The notes under the pieces were generated by a model. That model was not told where the DNA came from and searched no databases. It was given only the letters and a program-made list of their open reading frames with translations. Shown piece after piece: positions 1-13,100 of a stretch of 64,000 bases of DNA (position 1 is its first letter; each line of letters starts with the position of its first letter). The position numbers and the translations under genes were made by a program. Origin of the DNA: Coraliomargarita algicola (GTDB lineage Bacteria; Verrucomicrobiota; Verrucomicrobiia; Opitutales; Coraliomargaritaceae); contig NZ_CP138858.1 of the NCBI RefSeq assembly GCF_033878955.1, positions 1,922,001-1,986,000 on the forward strand, read 5' to 3'.

Positions 1-2
1 AT

Positions 3-2264
3 AAAGCTCAGCTGGGTGCAATGACAACCCGGCCCAGAAGCCATGCCGTAGTGCAACTCACCAATACAGAATCTGGAAAAGTCTATTACAGCGCAAATGT
101 AGAGCTAGCTCCCAACGCACCCCATCTAGCCCAACTGGACGTGCCGCCGCACACACCCCTCACCTCGCTAAAGCTCAGCATCATTACCAGCGAGGGGCAC
201 GAATTGCTCGCCTACCAGCCAGCACAGCCACCAGCAAACGAGCCTGAAGCTGCCACTGAACCGCCCAATCCATCCGAAATTGAAAGCATTGAAGAACTCT
301 ATATTACCGGACAGCACCTAGCTCAATACCGACACCCGACACGAATGCCCGAACCATATTGGGAAGAAGCCCTACGTCGCGATCCTTCCGATGCACGCAC
401 CAATAATGCCGTCGGCTTACTCTGCTTAACCAATGGAGAATTCGACAAAGCAGAACAACATTTTCGCACCGCGATCGCACGCCTAACCCGCCGCAATCCC
501 AACCCTTACGACGGTGAGCCCTACTACAACCTCGGCCTCACCCTGCGCTATCAAGCTGATGCAATTGTGGCCACTGATACCACTCAAGCCACCAAACTGC
601 TGGAAGCGGCCTATGCTGCACTCTATAAGTCCACCTGGAATCAAGCCTGGCAATCTGCCGCCTATCACGCGCTGGCTGAAATCGATTGCCGCCGACAGAA
701 TTGGCACAATGCTCTCGATCATCTGGACCGCTCGCTACGCGTCAACACTGACAACCTCGGTGCCCGCAATCTACGCGCACGGGTGCTGCAATGCCTCGAT
801 CGTCATGACGAAGCCGAAGCACAGGTCCTAGCCACACACAGACTTGATCCACTCGACTGGTGGGCCCGCCATTTGATGGGGCACGATTTAAGCTGCGACA
901 CAAAAACACGCTTGGACCTGGCCCATGATCACGCCCGTGCAGGCTTCCTAGACGAAGCACTTGCACTCATCGCACCGGAAACCATTGCCACATCACTTGC
1001 AAACCGTCCCGAACCCACCAGCGGCACAGGTCCGATGCTCGCCTATACCCGCGCATGGCTACAACAACAGCTCGGCTCTCCCGTATCAGCCCAACGCGAG
1101 CTCGAAACTGCACGTACGACGCCGCGCGACTACTGCTTCCCCTCTCGCATCGAAGATATCAATATACTCCAATGGGCCATCCAGCAAAACAACAAGGACG
1201 CCCATGCCCCATACTATCTAGGCAATCTCTTCTACGACCGCAAACGCCACCACGATGCCATCGCCAACTGGGAACTCGCCACGCAAATCGACCCTAACGG
1301 CAACCCCACAGTCTGGCGCAACTTGGGAATCGCTTATTACAACGTACTCGAAGCACATGAATCAGCACGTGATGCATACGAACGCGCTTACGAGTTAACC
1401 CTCAGCGCGGGCGAAAGAGACGCCCGTCTACTCTTCGAGCGCGACCTCTTATGGAAGCGCCTAGGGCGGCCCAGTTCCCAACGTCTAGCCGCGCTGAAAA
1501 AACACCTACCTGAAGTCCAGAGCCGAGACGACTTGTCCGTTGAATATCTGGATCTACTCAATCAAGAAGGACGCCACCAAGACGCGCTAGCCTATCTCAA
1601 CTCACGCAACTTTCAACCTTGGGAAGGCGGCGAAGGCCTGGCACGCAGTCAACACGTTCGCACGCACCTGGCACTCGGGCGCAAAGCACTCACTGCAGGA
1701 GATGCCCACACCGCGCGTCAATACTTTGAAGCCGCACTGGAATCGCCCCGCAATCTAGGTGAATCCAAGCACCTACTCGCCAATCAAAGCAACACCTACT
1801 ACTGGCTGGGATGCGCCCTCGAAGCTCAAGCCGGCGAGGCCAACCTGAGCCGCGCTCGCGAGTTATGGACGGCCGCGTCTAATTTCCAAGGCGACTTTCT
1901 AGAACGCGCCGTGCAGAGCTATTCCGAAATGACCTATTATTCAGCACTGTCACTAGATAAACTCGGCCAGCATGATAAAGCGCAACAATTATTCACTCAG
2001 TTAAAAGCACATGCCAAACGTCTGTTTAATCAGGAAGCTAAAGTTTACTATTTCGCTACGTCCCTGCCAGCTCGTCTGCTTTTTGAGAATCTTCAACGCC
2101 GCCAGGAAACCACCGCTCTGCTCATTGAAGCTCAAGCTGAACTGGGGCTCGGAAATACTCACAGCGCACGCAAACTGCTAGAAGCTGTGCTCGCGAGGGA
2201 CCCCGCACGGGCCCTCGCCAAAGACTTGCTATCCGGGCTAGAGCCAAATTCAGAGCAAAGCTGA
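3..2264 (+). CDS. TPR-repeat protein of the DUF5107 type, 3' part only
   Basis: The reading frame is open to the left window edge, and an in-frame ATG at 21 is probably internal, so the true start lies outside. The product is almost entirely tetratricopeptide-like helices. The stretch with EELYITGQHLAQYRH, then EALRRDPSDARTNNA and NPNPYDGEPYYNLGL, is what I recall from the C-terminal TPR half of DUF5107 proteins; these usually carry a glycan-active-looking N-terminal domain of about 300-400 residues, missing here. TPRs mediate protein contacts, so no catalytic role can be assigned to the visible part. It ends 24 bp before the convergent TpsB gene. Family assignment is from memory of the motif pattern. 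Confidence 0.75.
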   Translation, partial: KAQLGAMTTRPRSHAVVQLTNTESGKVYYSANVELAPNAPHLAQLDVPPHTPLTSLKLSIITSEGHELLAYQPAQPPANEPEAATEPPNPSEIESIEELYITGQHLAQYRHPTRMPEPYWEEALRRDPSDARTNNAVGLLCLTNGEFDKAEQHFRTAIARLTRRNPNPYDGEPYYNLGLTLRYQADAIVATDTTQATKLLEAAYAALYKSTWNQAWQSAAYHALAEIDCRRQNWHNALDHLDRSLRVNTDNLGARNLRARVLQCLDRHDEAEAQVLATHRLDPLDWWARHLMGHDLSCDTKTRLDLAHDHARAGFLDEALALIAPETIATSLANRPEPTSGTGPMLAYTRAWLQQQLGSPVSAQRELETARTTPRDYCFPSRIEDINILQWAIQQNNKDAHAPYYLGNLFYDRKRHHDAIANWELATQIDPNGNPTVWRNLGIAYYNVLEAHESARDAYERAYELTLSAGERDARLLFERDLLWKRLGRPSSQRLAALKKHLPEVQSRDDLSVEYLDLLNQEGRHQDALAYLNSRNFQPWEGGEGLARSQHVRTHLALGRKALTAGDAHTARQYFEAALESPRNLGESKHLLANQSNTYYWLGCALEAQAGEANLSRARELWTAASNFQGDFLERAVQSYSEMTYYSALSLDKLGQHDKAQQLFTQLKAHAKRLFNQEAKVYYFATSLPARLLFENLQRRQETTALLIEAQAELGLGNTHSARKLLEAVLARDPARALAKDLLSGLEPNSEQS

Positions 2265-2288
2265 GCACCGACGTAATAGTTCACAACG

Positions 2289-4157
2289 CTAATACCTGAA
2301 CTGATAGCTTAAGAAAAAGCGAGAGTCCCCGCGCTCGGTCAGGCGGGCATCCTCACCGGCGACTGCGAATGAGGCAGTTACATTCATGTTCTTAAGCAGC
2401 CCTACCTGAGCCTGTAGACCGTAGTCCCAGATGCGTGCATTGCCGCCGCGTTCGAAATCGCTCCATCCAGCCTCAATGAAAGTTGAGGCCGCCACTTGGT
2501 CCACCCACTTGCCGAAGAGGCCTAGATGATCACCTGCGATTGGTCTAAAGTGTAAGAACTGGAGTGCATAGAATCCATTGTCCCCACTCACTTCGCTGGA
2601 CTGATACGCACGTAAGGCATTCGCACCACCAATGGCGAAGTTATCGCTCCCGGCGAGCTCATCACTGGTGATTTGCCAGGAGAGTTGCGTCTCGGTGGAC
2701 CATCCTTCGAGTGCGCTGATAAACGGCCCCAGTTGTTGAACGCGCGCATAGTTCAAAATGTAATGCGTGGTCTGGGCTTCGCCTGTTGCGGAATTATAGA
2801 ACTGTCGAAAATTTTGATCCGAGTTATTATCAGTCAGTCCTGCAAAACTAAAGACGACCCCCACTACGAACTGATTCGACGCGGTTGCCTCCTGAATGTT
2901 AAAGGTGTTATTGAGTGAGAGTTGAACCGAATCAAACTCAGCTCCCCCCACAACAACAGAGCCAAACAAACTCTCACGCTCAAATTGTTTATACGCACCC
3001 AGTGCACTGAAATTCCACTGCACACTTTGGTGGCTCCAAACGGGTAGCTCATACTTTAAAGTAGATTGCATGGTGGTGCTGGCCGAACCGATACCTGGAA
3101 TCGTGCTCGAAGCTGTATCCGAGTAATTGAAACTCGCCGTCAGTTTGTGCCCCCAACGGTTGGGTATCGTGTAGGTAACTACGTAGTTTTCAAACTCGTT
3201 CATCCGAGTGCCCACAGTGGCATTGGCCGAAAGTTGGTGGTCTTCAAAGGGAAGATTGCCGAGACTGCCACCGATGAAAAAACGGTCCTCGCCGGAGGAC
3301 TCGCTGGCGTGGTTGTTGTAGCCAGCCTGCACCGTCCAGGGGCGCTGTTCATCGATCTGAATATTGGCAAAGGTTTCCCCCATGTTCTGGCCCGGCTCAA
3401 AGACAACCCGCGCGGTGCGGAAGGGGTTTTGGTTGATCGCCTTAACCTTTTTATCGAATGCCTCTTGCGACAAGATCGGTTCCGCGAGCAATGGATTGAG
3501 CTGCTTCTCAAGACGGGCTTCATCACTCCAGCGTGAATGATCGGCACTGTAATTCCCCTCCTCGTCGGCAAACTGGGTCGTGTAACCGGCGAGCCGGAAC
3601 TCGTTGATCTGCACCTTCAGGGAACCATTGTGGATCTCTTGCGGGGGCACGACCACAGACATCAGCGGATAGCCATTCGCTTTATAGGCATCGCTAATGT
3701 CCTGCTGGATGAAACGGATATCGCCCAGTGTCAGCGGAAGGTCGCGGTAAACGGCCAGCGCCTCGTCGAGGCTGACATACAGGGCCGCCCGATTTGCAGC
3801 CGCTCGCGACTCGCCGCGGATTTGGATAAATTCACTCAATGCCTGTCCTCCGCTGGTGCCGACGATCTCAATTTCCAAGCGCGCGACAGCAGGCATGATC
3901 TGCGCGCTATCGTTGGCGCCCGGCGCATTGATCATACTCGGAAAGTCGATCAACACCTCACCGGACTCCGACTCTACGACGGGAGCTTGGTATTGCTCGA
4001 TCACTGATTGCGGCCCGACGACGGTGGCCTGTTGAGCGGATACCGAAAGGACGCAGACATTTAGCGTGCATGCACACATCAATAAGTAATTAGGAAATGG
4101 CTTCATTGTAGGATAAGTTGATTGAAGGATGCGGTAGGATTTCGGGAGCTCGATCAT
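2289..4157 (-). CDS. TpsB/FhaC-type two-partner secretion transporter
   Basis: This is an outer-membrane barrel protein of the Omp85/TpsB family that would export the adjacent giant TpsA protein. A signal-peptide-like segment (MKPFPNYLLMCACTLNVCVL) is followed by POTRA-like sequence with a ShlB-type GYPLMSVVVPPQ element, then a barrel ending in an aromatic residue (FLSYQFRY), as expected for BAM-dependent insertion. The start at 4157 overlaps the tpsA stop as ATGA and is preceded by AGGAG seven bases upstream, suggesting coupled translation. An inner ATG at 4106 puts the signal peptide exactly at the N-terminus but has no Shine-Dalgarno. Length is normal for the family. Confidence 0.9.
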   Translation of the reverse strand: MIELPKSYRILQSTYPTMKPFPNYLLMCACTLNVCVLSVSAQQATVVGPQSVIEQYQAPVVESESGEVLIDFPSMINAPGANDSAQIMPAVARLEIEIVGTSGGQALSEFIQIRGESRAAANRAALYVSLDEALAVYRDLPLTLGDIRFIQQDISDAYKANGYPLMSVVVPPQEIHNGSLKVQINEFRLAGYTTQFADEEGNYSADHSRWSDEARLEKQLNPLLAEPILSQEAFDKKVKAINQNPFRTARVVFEPGQNMGETFANIQIDEQRPWTVQAGYNNHASESSGEDRFFIGGSLGNLPFEDHQLSANATVGTRMNEFENYVVTYTIPNRWGHKLTASFNYSDTASSTIPGIGSASTTMQSTLKYELPVWSHQSVQWNFSALGAYKQFERESLFGSVVVGGAEFDSVQLSLNNTFNIQEATASNQFVVGVVFSFAGLTDNNSDQNFRQFYNSATGEAQTTHYILNYARVQQLGPFISALEGWSTETQLSWQITSDELAGSDNFAIGGANALRAYQSSEVSGDNGFYALQFLHFRPIAGDHLGLFGKWVDQVAASTFIEAGWSDFERGGNARIWDYGLQAQVGLLKNMNVTASFAVAGEDARLTERGDSRFFLSYQFRY

Positions 4158-7100
4158 CCCCCCACTCCTGTCTCACTGAACGCGACGAGCTTGGCTTTTT
4201 CGTGCTGGATCGACTCTTCATACTGCGCGATTTGCTCGGCTTTTGAATCGTTGATGGCTTCGGCACGCGCGGCTTCTTGGTCAATTGCGGCCTCCATGTA
4301 GAGATCCAGAGTCATTTCATTAAGGGCCGCCGAGCGCTGCCTTTCGATCTCACTGGGGCTGAGTGTCATAGCCAGTTCAGCTTGGGTTTCATCCTTGCGC
4401 CTTTCCGCTACCAAGACGGAGCGAACCGTTTCCAGTTGCGCATCGCGGGCCTGGACGGCGGCTTGCCGGTCTTTTTCCAGTCCGACCAGTGCGCCGCCGA
4501 GTTCGAGCAGTTGGTCTTTGCGTACTTGTGCGAGCCTTGCCTGCTCCGCTGCAGCATCTTCACCGCCGCCACCTCCTGTGTATGCATTAATGGCACCGCT
4601 GAAGCCTGCTTCGAGCACTTTGCCAACATTGGAAACGGTTTCGACGCCAAACTCAGCGGGATTAGTCATCAGCTTGATATATTGATCGGCCATCGCGTCG
4701 ACCGCGTCATCGGGACTCCCCAGCAATGCGCCAAAGTCACCATTGGCAAGATTCGCGGCCATTCCTCCGGGATCGATTCCATACTGCACCGCCAATTCAC
4801 CGAGCGCCTCCCCGACAAAGGCTTGAACGCCAGGGATATCACCGATGCCGTATTTATCGTATTTCTCAAAGAGGGCCATCGTCACGAGCTGCATACTGGT
4901 GTCATCCATCGCCTCTTGTGCGGCCAAGTTCGGGTCCATGCCCTGTTCGATCAATGCTTGCTTGGCATTGGCCATCGTTTGCATGGCCTCCTGTAACTCC
5001 AGTTGCTGGGTCACGGGCAAGCTAGCGAGCGCGGGATTCGAAAATCTGGGAAGGATACCGTAGCGTTGCATCTCCGACTTAATAGCAACATCCGCCACCT
5101 CATCAAAGGCGATGGGCTGATCGATATCTGCCAGACCGCGCTGGGTCGTGCCGGAGTTATCCAACTGATCTGCAAGCGCCCCGCGGATGTCACGCTCCGG
5201 GCCAAACAAGCCCGTGACCGCACCCAGCGCATCCATGGCTGCGTCGAGGCGATCGGCGGCGCTGGCAAGATCACGAATCGGCGCCGAGGTGCTAGGTAGC
5301 AAGTCTCGGTCTGGGATATTGAGCGTCGTCATGTCCATCGAAGCGATGTCTTCGCTGCTCAACTGCATCTTATTGAGCGCATTCTCTTGTGAACTGGCGA
5401 CCGAGAACATTCGATCATTCGCCTGCTTCAACTTATCCAGCTCTGCGACGCGCTGGTTTTGTTCTTCATTCAGTGCGTTCCATTCGGCGACCTGAGTATC
5501 AAACTTGGCATTCTCTGCGTCCAGTTTGTCTAACTGCTGCGTCGAGAGTTCCACCTCTGTTTGCCTTCTAAAGTCAGCGACACTCATGCCTTCGTATTTA
5601 CTTTTAACAACTTCTTGGTAATCAACCAACTCTGCTTTCAAACTCGCGAGGTTCTCTTCTCTGTTCTCAAGCTTCTGACGAGCGATTTGTTCGCCTTCGG
5701 CACGGGCGGCTTCAAGACTGGCGAGTGCCTCGTTTGCTTGAGCTTTGGCCGAGGCGGTCGCCGTTTGCAGGCTCAAGATACTCGCCTCTGCCTCGTCATA
5801 TTGCGCCTGCAGTGTCTGCGCGCGCTCGATCTTAGCCTGATTTTCTGCAAGGCGTGCCTCTGCCTCGCCTTTCTCTGCCAGCATCTTCTTGAGCGCGGCC
5901 TTGAGCTCAAGCTCCTTAGACAACACCGCTTCAGACTCGGCCAACATCGCTTGGTATTGAGCGACCTCGGCACCGCGCCCGAGGCGAGTCGCTTCGGCAA
6001 TTTTGTCCTTCAAGCCGGCAATGCTCTGTTTAGCGACTTCAACCATTCGGAGATTTTCTTCGAGCTGTGAAATGGCCTCGTCTGTGCCAGCCAGTTGTTC
6101 GCGCAAGGTCGCCGACATGGCATTGGCAACGGCCGCGTCACTTTGGGCGACCTTTAGGTTTTGCGCCAGTTCTTTGAACTCGCGAGTCGCCGCGCGTAGC
6201 CCGATGGCATAGCCTTCGTAATTAGCGTAGGCAGCCTGTGCCGTTTCGGCGGCAGCAAGATAATTGGCCACTTCTGGATCCCGTGGATCGAGACGACGTA
6301 TGGCTGGATTGATGCTTGGAACGGGAAGCCCAGCGGTGAGACTTGATGTCAGTGCCTGGTAGTCGACTGGCGTTATTTTGCTCGCCGCGGCCTCCGCCAA
6401 CTGATGCAGCTCTGCCTGTTGCGCAGCACGTGCTTCCGCCGCTTGTGCACGAAGCACTTCTGCGGGCACCACATCGACAATTTCTTCCAGTAATGGCAAT
6501 ATACTACCAGTCGCTTGGAGATCCGGATCAATTTGATAATTGTCGGCATCGGTCCCGCTCAATTCGAATCCACTCACCGTTACAGGCTTATCCGTCGCGA
6601 CATCGGGATCCAGAAACTCAGCAGCAGCGTTGGTGGTGACCAAATCGACAGCATCGCCTGGGATAAAGCCATCGAGTGTGCCACCGCTGACCGTTCCCGC
6701 AGTAGTGCCGTCGAAGAATTTATCAGCAATCTCGATGCCGAAGATATCGAGTATTTTACGCGCAATGGTAACGGTGACGTAATCTGGCTGAAGCACTGAG
6801 TAGTTGCTGGCATCCGCACCCGTCAAGGCATAGCCTGAAGCCGTCACGTCCTTATCCACTCCGGCATCCTTGGTCGCCATGATCCCCTGTGCATTGCTGG
6901 TGTTCAGGCTGACGGCATCATTGAGTAGAACGCCGTCCAAGCTTCCACCTGTCAGCGCAACGTCGAGCGTGGCGTCGTATTCGCGATCCACAGCATCGAC
7001 GCCGAGGATGTTAACCTGCTTCGGTGTCACGTCTGCGGTCAGATCAAAAGGCAGCGATTGTGTATAATTATCTGCGTCCACTCCCGTTAGGCCATAGCCA

Positions 7101-10100
7101 CTGAGCGATACTGCTTTATCAGACGCCGCATGCTTGTTTTCGAAATGACCAGCAATGCGATCCAGATCGAAAGCGATATCATCCCCTGCAACGGTGTTGC
7201 CCAAAGAGGCAGTTCCAGTGAGTTCGGCAACGGTCGTGCCATCATAAATACGGCTCAATGCGCCGATCCCGCTAACTGAAAGAACGCGCGGAATGATGTC
7301 GGCAAACAAGCTGGGAAGAACAAAGCTATAGTTGCCTGCATCCACACCTGAAAGGCTAAGACCTGCGATCATCACCTCACGGTTTTCTCCGACATTCTTA
7401 TCGGCAAAAGTCGCCGAGGGTGCGCCGGCAATCGTCACTTGATCCGTGCCGAGTGGCGTAATTTGAAGCGTGCCGCTAAGCGGTGCCACATTGCTTCCAT
7501 CGTAAGTCTTATCATTCGCGGTCACGCCGAATAAAGTCAGCACGGCTTGACTGATACTCGCCGTCAGGGTCGTCGGAGTGATTAAGTTGTAATTGGCCGC
7601 ATCCGCGCCGCTGAGGGTGTATCCGGTGATGGCGACGGGCTTATCTTCGCCGACGTTTTTATTATCAAATGTCGCCGCAAGGCTACCGCCGAGCAACACC
7701 GTATCGCCGCTCAGTGCGCTCACGCTACCGGAGTTGGTGATCGTGGCGGTGTCAGTGGCATCATAGACCTTATTGCTAATCTGAGTGCCAGTGATCGCAA
7801 GGTTTGCGGGCGTGACATCGGCAGTCAAATCCGTCGGCAGCACCAGCGTGTAGTTCCCCGCGTCGGCTCCTGCGAGGCTGGCCCCCACTAGCGTTAAAGG
7901 CTTGTTCAGCTCGGCATTCTTGTTGGCAAACAAGCCGCTCAAGTCGCCGGTCAAACTTACATCTTCCGAAGCATCGAACACACCGGCCAGCGAGCCAAAC
8001 TCCAGATTTCCAGTGCCGGCGATTTCGGCAGTCATGGTTGTGTCGTAAATACGATCCACGCCGCTCAAACCGCTAATACCGACGTTGGCTGGCGTGATAC
8101 TAGCCAATAATGTCGGCGCGAGCAGATTGTAATTGAGTGCATCGGTGCTGCTAAGGCTGAGACCATTGACACGCACCGTTTTTTCGATGCCGACGTTCTT
8201 ATCATCAAAGGCACCCGAGCGGCTAGACTCGTCGAGCATAACCGAGTCTGTGCCAATGATGCCTTGTAAGCTTCCGTTACCGCTGATCGTGGCAACATCC
8301 GTGCGGTCATAGACTTTATCCTGCGCCGCAAGACCATCAACCGTGAGGTCCTTTTTGAAGATCGTTGCAGTAATGCCCACTGGAGTTGCGGCGGTATAAT
8401 TGTCGGCATCCGCGCCGGAAAGCGTCACACCTGAGAGTGCTATCGCTTTGTTCTCACCAGCGTTCTTATCGGCAAAGGTCACGTCGATATTGCCAACGTC
8501 CACTGCGAGGTCATCCCCAGCAATGGCGCCGCCAAAAGTGCCAGTGCCGGAGATTTCGCCGATAGTCGTGCCGTCGTAAATCTTATCGGCAATGGTCAAG
8601 CCAGACACTGTGATCCCTCGACGGGCGATTTCGCCAAGTAAACCCATGGGCTGACTTAAATCATAGTTCAGTGCGTCTACCCCACCCAACCCGAAGAGCC
8701 CGGAGATTGTGATCGGTTTATTTGCGCCCGCGTTTTTATCGGCATAGGTGGCCGACACCGCACTGTCATCGATACTAACCACATCGCTGCCGATCACCGC
8801 ATCCAGTCCATTATGAGTCAGTGGCGCGTTGACGGTTTGATCGTAAATTTTGTCACCATTCAGCCCGACGATTTGTAAGGAGGCCTTTGAGATGGTAGCA
8901 GTCAATCCTGTGGGCTGTGCCACCAGATAGTTGCCAGCGTCGCTTCCGCTGGCGGTATAGCCTTGTGCCGTGACGGCGCGATCGACACCAGCATGCTTAT
9001 CGGCGAGCTCACCGCGCGCGGATGAACTATCGATCGTCACGTTGTCACTCAGTAAGATGCCATCCAACGAACCACCGGCTAAATCTACACTAGTATCACC
9101 ATTGTAGATACGATCCGCGGCAATCACCCCAGTCACGGTCAAAGTCGCGGGTGTGATATCCGCAACAAAGCCTACAGCTGAATCCGCAGTGTAATTGAAC
9201 GCATCCGCCCCACTGAGTGTGATTCCGGATATAATAAATGACTTAGCGCCCCCGACATTCTTATCGGCAAAAACATAATCGAACCCACTGCCATCAATGA
9301 CCACAGTATCTCCACCTAAAATACCGCCAAAAATAGCCGTTCCCGTGCCTGTCGCAGCTGTCGTGGCATCGTAAATCTTATCATCTGGGGTGAGCCCCGT
9401 AATGGTGATTGGTCTTGGGGTGATGTCGGCAGTCAAGCCAGCGGGTTGCTGCACCTGATAGTTACCCGCATCGGCACCTCCGAGAGTGAAGCCACTCACA
9501 GCAACCAGTTTATCGTTCTGCACATTTTTATTCGCAAATTCAGCGGTTCCTACGTCCTGAATAATTACTTCATCCGCACCGATTGGGCTCACGCTTGCGG
9601 TGCCAAGCAAGGTGACATCTGTAGTGGCATCATAAATACGGTCTACGGCAGTGACGCCAGTGACGACCAATTCGGCCGGAGTCACATCTGCAGTCAGGTT
9701 CGTCGGCAGGACCAAATTATAATTACCCGCGTCCCCGCCAGTGAGACTGACACCGGATACCGAAACCGCCTTGGCAGTGCCCACGTTTTTATTGTCAAAA
9801 CGACCGACGGCGCTGCCGGTAAGATCGACGTTGTCGCCACTGATCGGACTAACTTTGGCTGTGCCCGATAGGGTGGCATCCGTCGTCGTATCGTAAACCC
9901 GGCTTTCCGCAATCAAACCCGTGAGGTCGAGATCGAGCTGAAAAATTTCAGCCACCAAATTTGTTCCCGCCGCCAAGACATAGTTGAATGCATCCGATCC
10001 TGTCAGGGAAAGACCACTAACCGAAACAGCCTTGTCCGCTCCGACATTCTTATCGGCATAGCTGCCGACAGCTGTGCCTGAGAGAGCAACAACATCACTG

Positions 10101-13100
10101 CCCAGAGCGGTAACCGCGGCAGTGCCCTCTAAGGTAGCTGCGATCGTGCGGTCATAGGTCTTATCCGCTGCAGTGATTCCTTCGAGCTCGAGCGTCGCTG
10201 GAGTGACGTTGGCAGTCACATCCGTTGGCAGCACCAGATTGTAATTCCCCGCACTCGTTCCACTGAGTGAGAATCCGGAAAAGCTCATGGCCTTATCGTC
10301 GGCGACATTCTTATCTGCAAACGCTGCCGTTGCAGTGAGCCCGCCGACCACTGCGACGTCGTCACCTGTAAGCGCATTGATCGAAGCCGTTCCGGTAAAT
10401 AATGCATTCGTAGTGGCATCATAGATACGATCCACGCCCATAAGGCCGGAGAGCAGCAAGTCACGCGCGGTGATGGTCAGTAGCCCCGTGCCAGTGGGAT
10501 TGAAGAGGTAGTTATGATCGAAGCCCCCCGTCGCCGTCAGGGCGTAGCCACCAACATTAGAGCGCTCGACTGCTGCCGTGGCTACCGTCATCGGCGTGTC
10601 CAGATCACTGATACTATCGCCAGTAACAAAGCCAGTATAGTCGATGGTGAATACGGGATTGGCTTCCCCGTAGGTTTTGGTGAAATCGTCCGGGCGCACG
10701 TTAAGCGTCGCCTTGTTGACCGTAAGGTCGCCGGGTGCGCCCGTAGTCACCGCTAGGCCATAAAGACTGCCGCTGTTGACCGTTGATTTGGCGGTCGCGG
10801 TCAGGCCGCCGGTATAGATGCCTGCATTGGCAAAACCACCGGCGGAGGTCGGAACCGATGCCGCGAGACCGAAGTCGACTAAGTTCGTTAAAGCACCTTC
10901 CGTAATCCCGAAGGTGGCTAAGTCGATCGCATTGCCGACGAGCGTCGCGCTATCAAGAGTCAGGTTGGCAGTCAGCGTATCGCCATAGATGATCGTATCG
11001 TTCCCCAAGTTGACGACAACCGTTGGCTGCACGCTATAGACGAATCCGCTGCCGGCAGGCATCCCACTGGGACGTGGGTCATTCACATCAAAGCTCGTAT
11101 TGTATTGCACGAAGTCGCGTCCCGTCGTGGAGAGGTCGGCGAGCAGGTTACCCGCGTCGGGAGCACCGGTGTGATCCGGCGTGTTGGCATAGACGAGGAA
11201 GCTGCCGGGCGTCGTGGCATCGAAGATAAAGGGAGACGCACTGCCCGAACGATTCTCAAAGGAATCGCCTGCGCTGATCAAAAGGTCGCCGGTGCCAAGG
11301 GTGAGTTTTACACTCTGATTCAAGGCATCGCGTCCGATGACTACCGCGGAGTCGCCCGCATCGCGATAGCTTGAATTCGCACGCGCGTCGTTGGCGATCA
11401 GTGTCAGGTCGCCGTTATCGGTATTGATACTGGCATTGACGAGAATGTTGCGGCCCGCGTTAAGGCTGAGCGAGCCGCCATCGCCATCTGGATTATCAGT
11501 GAGGAGGGCTTCGTTAATAGTGATATCATTATTCGCCTGCAGTGTGATGTCGGTGCCGAGGCTCAGCGATTGGGTGAGCGCCGCGGCGGCGATACCAATC
11601 GAATCACCAGGGCGATTGCTAAAGGTATTGAGGCCCGTGTAGTCGAACGGCCCTTTAACTAGCAGTGCCTGACGATTAAACTCGGCGCTTGTTAGCATCG
11701 GGACGACCAGAGTGTCATCGGAGAGATCGATCTCCACGCCGCGAATTGAAATATTTGGCGTAAAGGTAGAGACCAAATTCACAGCACCGTCCTGCCATCC
11801 GGATTGGCGCTCAAAAAATGAGAATGCCCCCGAACCGCCCGTGCCGTATACCACAACCGTGTCATCATCTACCGCGACACGACCGCCCCAACCACTAATA
11901 CGAGTATCCGTTAAACGGGCGGTAGGTGCCGTCGCGGAGGCCCAATCACTGGTGCGCTCAAAGACGTAAACTGATTCCGTATTGGTGCCGCCAGTATCCG
12001 AGCCCACAACAATCGTATCCCCCGAGAGATCGAACACCGAACCGAAACTGACATCTGATAAAACACTCGGCATCAGCTCCGTGCGAACCGGGGTCTGCGA
12101 CCAATCATTGGCAGTGTTTTCAAACACAACCAGCGGATCGAAATGCTCAGAGGCGCTCAGGTTGTAACTGCTCTGCGGCGAATACACTGCGATGGTGTCG
12201 CCATCCATTTGGATGCGATTATTGTAATCTCCGGCTCCCATGGGCCGCGTTTCAAAACTGTAGCTAGGGCCCCCGTTAATAGTGGTTTGCCAATCCCCCA
12301 CTGTATTTTCCCAAACAAGCAAATCGGTGCTCCCATCATAGTCGCGGGCAATCACACTGAGCGCATGACCACTCACCGCAATATCGGAAAAGTCCCCCAA
12401 AGCGTCGCGAGCGATCCATGCGGTGCGATTTGCGGTGCCATTCATCCATGCTGAACCTCGCTCGAAGATATGTGCCAGTGGCACCGTGGAATTATTAATA
12501 AAATCAGAGCTACGGTAATTTAGAACTGCCAGCGTATCGCCACTCAAATCGATCCGAGAACCGAAGTTTGAGGTGCTGCTCATATTACTCTCGACCACCG
12601 CTGCGAGTGCGTCGTTTTCATAGATGTAGACGTAGCCGTAATTGTCCTGATACAGGACATTCCCAAGCCCCGAGTCGGCAATGGCGATGGTATTGCCGTC
12701 GACGGCAACATCTGTGCCGAAAGTGCTCCCCGTCTCCACGGCTGCAGGGCCGATCGGGTTGCCGACCAAGACCGTGCCCCCTGTCCCCCAGCTATTTAAG
12801 CTTTCGAGCAAGCGAACCGATCCGGTGCCTGCCTGGCTGGTCGACCCGGTCGGACTACCATTGGGATCACCGACTGCAGCAAAGTCGCCACTGATCGCCA
12901 CGCTCTGTCCAAAGGTCGAACTCGCATCAAATACTTCGTAGATTTGGCCCCCACCGAGATCAGTAACGGATACACGATTCAGCGTCTGCCCCGTCGTAGT
13001 GTTTAAATAATTGCCTTGCCCGACAATGATGCGGTCACCCTCCACATCCAATGACTGGATGGTGCCGGAACCGTTCCCGAAGCTCAGTGTGTTATTCGGC

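Noticed and set aside
3066..4007. Two 156-codon plus-strand frames opposite tpsB
   Set aside because: They are antisense to a well-supported TpsB gene and show no domain or start signal.
5561..6070. 169-codon plus-strand frame opposite the tpsA coiled coil
   Set aside because: The repeated Ala/Glu/Leu codons of the coiled coil keep the opposite strand open; the Cys/Leu-rich product is an artefact.
6500..10455. Regular repeat of about 265 bp considered as a CRISPR or satellite array
   Set aside because: Units are in frame and encode conserved YDG domains; spacing and divergence fit protein repeats.
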